DNA from: Alligator mississippiensis
Lineage: Eukaryota > Chordata > Crocodylia > Alligatoridae
Reading direction: 5' to 3'
Assembly (NCBI RefSeq): GCF_030867095.1
Contig: NC_081832.1
Location: 37,457,756 to 37,521,755 of the forward strand
DNA: 64,000 nt
Below are positions 57,273 to 64,000 of the stretch, piece after piece. Below the pieces are notes generated by a model that was given only the letters and a program-made list of their open reading frames with translations, had not been told where the DNA came from and made no database searches. Each line of letters starts with the position of its first letter. Position 1 is the first letter of the stretch. A program made the position numbers and the translations under genes.

Positions 57273-60200
57273 TGGGGCGGGCAATTATTTCGGGTGGAGG
57301 GCCGCTTACCCAGTTTTGGCAGGTTGTTGAAGGCCCCATGGGTAGCCCTGCCCCCTGTCAGGTGCCCCGCCTCCTGGTCACCATCTTGGGACCAATGTCC
57401 CAATGTCTTTGGTCTCAAGACATTGGGACATTGGTCCCATGTCCCAGGGCCAGCACCAGTGGGGCCCAAAGCGGGGCACAGGCTGGCAGGGGTCTGTGGA
57501 GCTGGGCTGGGCTGGGCTGACCCAGCAGGGAGAGGGAAGAGCTGGCCTAGCTCCATAGAGCCCGTGCCAGCTGGGACCCCGCGCTCCTGCCACCCTGCTC
57601 TGGGCACCTCCAGCACTGGAGGAATATTCTGCACTGGTCCAAACCTGCAGGGAGCGAACCAGGAAAGCCAAGGCTGCAGCTGAACTCCAACTAGCTACAA
57701 GTATCAAGGACAATAAAAAGTCCTTTTTTAGGTATGTGGGGAGCCGGAGAAAAAGCAAGGGCAACATCAGACCCCTGCTAAACCAGATGGGACAACTGAC
57801 AACTGATGCCCAGAAAAAAGCCAACTTGCTAAATGGGTACTTTGCATTGGTTTTTCAACAGTCCCAAGGGTGCCCCTGTCCATTACGGGACAGGAACGCC
57901 TGGGTGAGGATGATTCCTTACCCTCCATCAGTACTGACCTTGTGAAGGAACACCTTGAGAGGCTGGACACCTTCAAGTCAGCCGGTCCTGACTTTATACC
58001 CCGCGGTACTCAAGGAGCTGGCAAGCATCATAACTCAGCCCCTGGCACGGATCTTCAAGAACTCCTGGCACTCTGGTGAAGTGCCCGAGGACTGGAAGAA
58101 GGCCAATGTGGTGCCTATCTTCACGAAAGGGAGGAAAGTGGATCCGGCAAACTACAGGCCCATCACCCTGACCTCTATTCTGGGGAAGGTCTTAGAAAAC
58201 GTTATCAAAGAGGCCATTCTTAACAGACTGGCCGATGGCAGCATCCTGAGGGATAGCCAGCATGGGTTTGTTGTGGGTAGGTCTTGCTTGACCAATCTTA
58301 TCTCGTTTTACGACCAGGTGACATATCACCTGGACAAGGGAGAAGAGATTGATGTCATATATCTTAACTTTAAAAAAGCCTTCGATCTATCCTATGATGG
58401 CCTCTTGGCAAAACTGGCCAACTGTGCCCTCAGCTTCACCACAATCTGCTGGCTGGGGAATTGGCTCCATGGTCGGACCCAGAGGGTGGTGGTTGACAGA
58501 AGTCAATCGTCATGGTGCCCTGTGACCAGTGGGGTCCCTCAAGGCTCTGTCCTTGGGCCAACACTATTCAACATCTTCATTAACGATGTAGACATTGGTA
58601 TCAGAAGTGGAATGGCCAAGTTCACTGACGACACCAAACTTTGGCGTAAAGCATCCACACCTGAGGACAGGAGGGTGATTCAGGCTGACCTTGACAGGCT
58701 CAGGAAGTGGGCGGATGAGAACATGATGGTGTTTAACACTGAAAAATGCAAGGTTCTCCACCTTGGGAAGAAAAACCCGCAGCATGCTTATCGGCTTAGC
58801 AGTGCTACGTTGGCTAGCACAATGGATGAAAAGGACTTGGGGGTCATGATTGACAACAAGATGAACACGAGCCTTCAATGTGATGCTGCGGCCAGTAAAG
58901 CAAGCAAAACGCTGGCTTGCATCTGTAGATGCTTCTCAAGCAAATCCCAGGACATCAGTGTCCCATTGTACTCGGCCTTGGTGAGGCCGCAGCTGGAGTA
59001 CTGCGTCCAGTTTTGGGCTCCGCAATTCAGAAAAGATGTGGAGAAGCTTGAGAGTGCAAAGGAGAGCCACGCGCATGATCAGAGGTCAGGAAAACAGAAC
59101 TTATGAGGAGAGGCAGAGAACTATGGGACTCCTCAGCCTGGAAAAGCGAAAGCTCAGGGGTGATCTGGTGGCAGCCTATAAGTTTATCAGGGGTGTTCAC
59201 CAGGATCTGAGGGAACATCTGTTTACCAGAGCGCCCCAGGGGATGACAAGGTCGAACAGTCATAAATTCCTTCAGGACCGTTTAAGGCTGGACATAAGTA
59301 AGAACCTCTTTACAGTCCAAGCCCCCAAGCTCTGGAATAGACTGCCACTGGAGGTGGTTCAAGCACCTACTTTGAATACCTTCAAGAGAAATTTGGATGT
59401 TTATCTTCCTGGGATCCTATGATCCCTACTGACTTCCTGCCCCTGGGGCAGGGGGCTGGACTCGATGATCTTCCAGCGCTGATATCTATGAAATCTATGG
59501 CCCTGGGACATGGTGTGGACCTCGTGTTCCTGCTGGCTCCCTGCCCACTCACTCCCAGTGTCCCCCAGCCCTATGATACAGGCAGGGGGCAGCGCACAGC
59601 CCCAACCCCCTGCTCACTGGCAGGGAAGAAGCTGGTGCTGAGTTCAGGGAAAAGTGGCCCCTCGCCCACCACGTGGCTGGCGCTCCCTGCTACAGGCGCT
59701 TGCAGCCCATGTGGGACTGTCCTGAGCAGGCACAGGCAGCCCCATGTGGGCTGCAAGTGACTGCAGCGCAGGGCGCTGGCCACAGGGTTAGCGAGGGGCC
59801 ACTTTTCCCCGCGGTCAGCACCAGCTTGTAACCTGGCTCTGCTGCCAGCCTGGGCTCTACGCTGGCTCCGGGCTTGCCCGTTGGTGCTGTGTGTGGTGGC
59901 AGCAGCTGTGGCCCCCCGCATGCTGCACCAGGCAGTGTTGGCTGCTGTTGCCCACCCAAAGCTTGTGTGTTGGGCTGCACAGAGTGGGCGGTGGCAAACA
60001 CTGCCCCGCATGACAAGCAGTGGGGCCCCAGCTGCTGTTGCCAGGTGCAGCCCCAACAGGCTAGCACGGAGCTGGCATGGGGCCCAGGCTGGTAGTGGGG
60101 CTGGGTTATAAGGTGGTGCTGAGTGTAGGGGGGGTGAAAAGCGGCCCTTCCCCTGCCCCACTCTGTGCTGCAGCCACTCACAGCCCATGCGGGGCTGTCC

Positions 60201-60612
60201 GGAGGATGCACAGGCAGCCCTAGGTGGGCTGTGAGTGGCTGCAGTGCAGGGCACTGGCCACAGGGTTGGCGAGGGGCTGCTTTTGGCCCCCGTGCTCAGC
60301 TTTTCCCTGGGCCGCTTTTCCCTGGGCTCCTTCCCTGCCTGGGGTCCTCCCCCCTTACCTGAGGTTCTGGCGTGGCGCAGCCATGTGGTCACAGGCCAGA
60401 AGTCCCTGCTGGGGCTTCCAGCTGCATGGGAGGAGGGGGGGGGGGGCTGCTGTTGTGGGAGTCTGCTGGGACTTCCCCTGGGTCCTACTGCCCTTGGTTC
60501 CTGTCATTTATGACCATTTATGACCATTTATGACAGGAACCAAGGGCAGAGAAATATTAATTTTCTAAATTTTTTAGGGGCCCCGCCGCCGGCCGTATTT
60601 TGCCCACCCCTG
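57273..60612 (-). mobile_element. Palindromic hAT element, inverted relative of 25583-27242, split by a CR1
   Basis: Flanked by a perfect 8-bp duplication GACTAGAT (57265-57272 and 60613-60620). The right terminus is CCCACCCCTG; the left one is slightly worn (TGGGGCGGGCAATTATTTCG). It shares with the element at 25583, inverted, the 22-bp-arm hairpin (57388-57409 and 57417-57438) and the outer hairpin (19-bp perfect arms 60488-60506 and 60531-60549, whose loop contains repeated TTTATGACCA). About 1.45 kb of hAT sequence (57273-57608 and 59499-60612) surrounds a later CR1. Minus-strand frames up to 273 codons are repeat by-products. Confidence 0.8.
57609..59498 (+). pseudogene. CR1 LINE ORF2, well preserved, inserted in the hAT element
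   Basis: Covers the pre-RT linker (AELQLATSIKDNKKSFFRYV, from about 57673), fingers, palm and thumb. The long uninterrupted frame 57955-59106 includes [39 protein letters not shown] and a catalytic box F-T-D-D at 58621-58632 in place of F-A-D-D. Frameshifts near 57895, 58000 and 59055 break it. The C-terminal block (LLSLEKRKLRGDLVAAYKF) continues at 59036-59422. The 3' end is GCGCTGATATCTATGAAATCTATG, after which hAT sequence resumes. 5'-truncated; endonuclease absent. One of the youngest-looking CR1 copies here. Confidence 0.88.
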
Positions 60613-60667
60613 GACTAGATGACTTCCTGAGATCCTTTCCAAATCTAATTTTCTATGGTTCTATGAG

Positions 60668-61444
60668 AACTCTTGTCTCCCAGAGGTTTGAATCAAGGTT
60701 GATCCAAATCACCTGGAGGTAAGGTAGACCACCCACCTAAACATTGGCCTATTGTGTAAAAAGGGATGCATCCCTACCTTGTTCTCGCCTTGTGTTTTTT
60801 GAAAAAAGGCTGGTGACAGCTGTTAATGCCAGGAGGACGGGTCATAGCTATAAATCCTGAATGGAGGGGGGTACCTCACTGCAGTCAAGTTGGAGAACAA
60901 CATTGCTGGAGTGGGTAGAACATCTTCTCAGCGTTGCCTTTTGCTTTAACTTACTGGTTTTTATTAATCCTACTCTGAGGCACCTAAATCTTACCAGGCA
61001 TGGTACAGGGAGCCTGAGCACCTTCCTCAGGGCTGTCGATGCCACAAGCCAGCACAGGGTGTCTATTGGTTAAGTGCTGTAATGCTAGGCACTACAGTGA
61101 ATAAGTCCTCCTGGTGTGTTAGCTCTGAGCTTGTTTAGGTGCCTTTGAAAACCACAGCCCAGGAATTTTCAAACAATGAATGGAAAGGAACTTGGTGGCA
61201 ACCATGGCTAACCTTTGGGAGTTTTTGTAGCATATGTTTTAGCAGGTGCCTCCATCAAAGCAGGGAAACAGGTGAGCCAAGATGTGAGAGCTCAGTGGGT
61301 GCTAGCTGGCTTGGGGCACGTGCACATGATCTGTTATCTCCCACAGGGTGATGGAGACCAGCTGCAGTGTTTCCTTAGTTGCCTCTAGAATTTGGGGCTT
61401 GGTGGGTAGGTGCTCAGTGACCATCTCCTTTTTTTTATTTCTAG
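60668..61444 (+). other. Distal part of ASAP intron 1
   Basis: No repeat or exon recognised. Ends with the strong polypyrimidine tract CTCCTTTTTTTTATTTCTAG preceding exon 2. Confidence 0.5.
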
Positions 61445-61517
61445 GCTTTGGACTCCGATCGAGCTGTCTTGCAGAAGATGAGAAAAGCAACCAAGGCAGA
61501 GCATGCCTCTGGACAAG
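61445..61517 (+). CDS. ASAP3: ASAP-family ArfGAP, second coding exon
   Basis: A 73-bp exon enters in phase 0 and leaves in phase 1 (CAA-G / gtcaaa). It encodes ALDSDRAVLQKMRKATKAEH followed by ASGQ, i.e. 24 codons and one base, matching the ASAP segment ALDxDRxxLxKxKKxVKAIxxSGQ in length and position. Acceptor TTTATTTCTAG is strong; the donor is weak apart from GT. This helix belongs to the N-terminal BAR domain, which dimerises and binds curved membranes. No stop, no frameshift. Confidence 0.75.
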
Positions 61518-62469
61518 GTCAAAGCAGAATGGGCGATCTGGATCAGGGATTGGGTGGTTTTAATAGAGGGCCAACGGGGAAGCTCCATGCTAGGTATTCA
61601 GGGGATGGTTCTGATGCAGGGCCAGCAAGGCAAGGAAGCATTTTGAAAACATGACCCTATGTTTGTGCTCTGTTTATGAGAGTGTGAATCTTTAACCCCC
61701 TCCCATTACGGGGTCTATGGCAGGGTCCCCCAGGCCTGTAGCTGTTTGTGCTGCTTGCTAAAGCTTGCGAGTGCAGCCATTGGCTGTTGTCACAGCTGTG
61801 CCAAACAACATCAATGTTAGCTTTAGTGCACCTTACTGCCCTTCACAGAATCCTCAACATGAGATGCAATACATATGAAAACTCCTTACCCATGATTTGG
61901 GCATGTATGAGCAGCCACATCTTAGGCATCACCCAAGACAGCAATGCCACTAAATTCCACTTAGCAGGTGACTAAGGAATAAATGCAACTCTAGTGAATG
62001 TAGTACTACTGTACCAGCTGCTACATCACTAGCCTTAACTGTGCCCACAGCTCAGCTCATTTACGTGCTTCTATGCTTTGTTGTGCTGCGTAGCCTCTTC
62101 TATGTCACCCACCTATATCACTGATGTCAACTGAAATAGCCACTGAAACAAACACTGTGCCAGGGCCTCAAGGCAAAGAGCTTGCCACCCACACCTGTTA
62201 CTGAGCTGACATACAGCAGTGTAAAAATAATGGCCCCCTCTGACAATGCCATATGGGCAAATCCCTAGCACTGGAGCCCTCTTCCTCTGTTGCAGCCTAA
62301 CAATGACTGATCCCCAACTCCTGCCTCTGGTCAGCCAACTGACCTCCTAATCCCTAGACCTTTCCCTCTCTTGCTTATTTGCTCCAATCCCTCCAAGACT
62401 ACTACTCCTCTCTTGCCCATCCTGATTGTACTCAGTTTCATACGTAGGCTGCTGTCCAGGATGGGAGTT
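61518..62469 (+). other. ASAP intron 2, proximal part
   Basis: No classified repeat or exon recognised before the CR1 at 62470. Confidence 0.5.
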
Positions 62470-63270
62470 GAGGTGTGGACAATGCAGACAAATGCAAGGT
62501 ACTGCATCTAGGGAGAAGGAACCAGCATCACACCTATAAGCTGGGGAACACCCTTCTTGTCAACACAGTGGCAGAAAGGGATCTTGGAGTCATTGTTGAC
62601 TCCAGGATGAACATGAGCCGGTAATGTGAGGAAGCAGTCAGTAAGGCTAACTGCACCTTGTCGTGCATCTACAGATGCATCACAAGCAGGTCCATGGAGG
62701 TGATCCTTCCCCTCTATGCAGCATTGGTCAGGCCACAGTTGGAGTACTGCATCCAGTTCTGGGTGCCGCACTTCAAGAGGGATGTGGCTAGCATTGGCAT
62801 TGAGAGGGTCCAGAGGAGGGCCACTTGCATGGTCAAGGGGCAGCGGGGCAGGCCCTACAAAGAGAGGCTAAAGGGCCTGAACCTGTTCAGCCTTCACAAG
62901 AGAAGGCTGAGGGGGGATCTGGTGGCTGTTTACAAACTCACCAGGGGGGACCAGTGGGAATTGGGGGAGGCTCTGTTGCCCTGGGTACCACCCGGGTTTA
63001 CTAGGAATAATGGCCACAAATTGTTAGAGAGAAGGTTCAGGCTGGACATCAGGAGACATTACTTTACAGTTAGGGCTGCCAGGCTCTGGAATGGGCTCCC
63101 AAGTGAGGTGGTGCTCTCCCTTACCTTGGGGGTCTTCAAGAGGAAACTAGACAGATATTTGGCTGGGGTGATATTTGGTACCCGTTCCTGCCCGGGGCAG
63201 GGGATCGGACCTGATGATCTGTTTAGGTCCCTTCTGACCCTAAGCACTATGATACTATGATACTATAGTG
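62470..63270 (+). pseudogene. CR1 LINE C-terminal fragment in ASAP intron 2
   Basis: Starts in the RT thumb (DKCKVLHLGRRNQHHTYKLG-like, 62485-62545), then frame 62658-63260 with LVRPQLEYCIQFWVPHFKRD and SLHKRRLRGDLVAVYKLTRG. The 3' UTR ends in repeated GATACTATGATACTAT at 63249-63268, the CR1 terminal octamer repeat. Severe 5' truncation. It ends only about 75 bp before exon 3. Confidence 0.88.
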
Positions 63271-63342
63271 GGCAGCTTGTGGTAGTTTCCCATCCTATTG
63301 CTTTACTGTGTGCTCATTGTGGCCCTGTGTCTGTGTCCCCAG

Positions 63343-63488
63343 ATCTCCTTAGTCACATGGATGCACATATTGTAGGCCAGGAGAGATTCTCCATGAATTA
63401 CCAGAATGAAGGAGAGGAGCAGCTGGCTGGCACTTTCACCTGCTTCGCAGAATTCTCCCGGGAACTGCTGACCCCAATCAAGAGTTTG
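63343..63488 (+). CDS. ASAP3: ASAP-family ArfGAP, third coding exon
   Basis: A 146-bp exon after acceptor CTGTGTCCCCAG, entering with two bases that complete an Asp codon and leaving in phase 0 at TTG/GTATAA. It encodes 49 residues including the completed Asp (DLLSHMDAHIVGQERF … GTFTCFAEFSRELLTPIKSL). It aligns without gaps to the ASAP segment that starts D-H-V-x-N-E and ends LLKNL, keeping F, L, F-x-x-F, K/R-E-L and K-x-L positions, although overall identity is low. The conserved length and phase support it strongly despite divergence. The gene continues beyond the window (rest of BAR, PH, ArfGAP, ankyrin). Confidence 0.7.
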
Positions 63489-64000
63489 GTATAAAGCACT
63501 GTCCTATGAATGTCTGAGTAGGGCCCAAGTACAACAAAGTGGTGAATTCTATGGCAGAAGTAGTAAATTTCATGGCATCTCAGAAATTCGACAATGCATG
63601 GTAGTGTAAGAGTGAAACTGTAGTTGTGATGGTTCAGAAATTATGCAACAGGGAAGAATTTTTTAGGATGATGAGTTTTATTGGACCAACTATCAAAGAT
63701 ATCAAAAATAGTTGATCCAATAAAAGATATCACTGTAAGATATCTTTGCCTCTTGCATGTTATGTGATCACAGACTGGCCTTGACTGAAATGAGTGTAGC
63801 TGTTTATACTTTTACTAGACTCTGCTCTTATTCAGTACTTGACTATTATGAGTCAATCAGAGAAGTTAAAGTCAGCATCCTGTCTCCCAAGAGTTTAAAA
63901 ATCAGGAATCAGACTCTATCAAAATAATGAGATTTTAACAAATATATAAGTTATTTTTCTGTGCCTTCTTGTTTGGAAGCCTTTAGTTTGTCCTTGGGCT
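63489..64000 (+). other. ASAP intron 3 (partial), with a short foldback
   Basis: Inverted segments TTTTATTGGACCAACTAT (63676-63693) and ATAGTTGATCCAATAAAA (63708-63725) form a small hairpin and resemble Penelope-like tail sequence (…TTTTATTAGACCAAC). Nothing else recognised to the window end. Confidence 0.5.

Larger units (their letters stand above)
57232..60667 (+). pseudogene. CR1 LINE 3' tail, outer layer of a nested insertion
   Basis: The CR1 3' UTR segment ending GCAGGGGGTTGGACTAGAT (57252-57272) is separated from its continuation GACTAGATGACTTCCTGAGA … TTTCTATGGTTCTATGAG (60613-60667) by a hAT element. Only about 95 bp of this old CR1 remains. Confidence 0.75.
43885..61444 (+). other. 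ASAP intron 1 (17.6 kb)
   Basis: Runs from the GTGAGG donor to the TTTTTTTTATTTCTAG acceptor. Filled with hAT, CR1, Penelope, Harbinger and mariner-like repeats in both orientations, described separately. No alternative exon was recognised. Confidence 0.7.

Noticed and set aside
57955-59106. 383-codon frame as a possible host or domesticated RT gene
   Set aside because: It is CR1 ORF2 with frameshifts on both sides, a normal CR1 3' tail, and a nested insertion context.
59571-60392. 273-codon minus-strand frame
   Set aside because: Same GC-rich hAT core sequence as at 25583-27242, no transposase motifs.
1-64000. tRNA, rRNA or snRNA genes
   Set aside because: No cloverleaf with A/B boxes and no rRNA or snRNA core motif was recognised by eye. 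A tRNAscan-SE and Infernal run would settle this.

Overview
This window is nuclear DNA of a non-avian reptile, most likely a crocodilian, with a turtle as the alternative. That is inferred from the repeats: about fifteen CR1 LINE pieces dominate, alongside a Tx1-clade LINE, a Penelope-like element with a GIY-YIG domain, PIF/Harbinger and Tc1/mariner MITEs, many hAT elements with 8-bp target duplications, and several endogenous-retrovirus solo LTRs. No species can be named from sequence alone. I found no bacterial genes, rRNA, tRNA or CRISPR array.

One host gene is supported: the 5' coding part of an ASAP-family gene (ArfGAP with SH3, ankyrin repeat and PH domains; ASAP3 the best candidate paralogue) on the + strand. 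Three coding exons (ATG at 43759; exons ending 43884, 61517 and 63488) join in compatible phases into the first 115 codons, the start of the BAR region. Intron 1 is 17.6 kb, intron 2 is 1.8 kb, and the gene runs off the right edge.

Layout. 1-2260: unassigned DNA and a purine-rich minisatellite. 2337-3355: solo LTR. 4742-11540: a local low-copy repeat family present on both strands, interrupted by a CR1 (itself carrying a solo LTR) and a second LTR. 11950-14200: Tx1-like LINE. 14395-18950: CR1 fragments, a CR1 split by a solo LTR, and a decayed Harbinger transposase. 22009-27242: hAT MITE, LTRs and a 1.66-kb palindromic hAT element. 29372-33500: a long antisense CR1 covering ORF1, endonuclease and RT linker, carrying a Harbinger MITE. 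34754-37215: mariner-type MITE and two large foldbacks. 37400-43384: CR1 pieces, Penelope GIY-YIG fragment, a hAT piece and an inverted pair of Penelope tails. 43754-64000: the ASAP gene, with intron 1 holding a hAT MITE, CR1s, a mariner-like element, two more hAT elements and a three-layer nest (CR1 split by hAT split by a younger CR1).

The most unusual theme is recurring foldback structure inside GC-rich non-autonomous DNA transposons: hAT-type ends with 8-bp duplications, internal hairpins near each terminus, and large inverted repeats inside. These palindromes create long open frames on both strands that are not genes.
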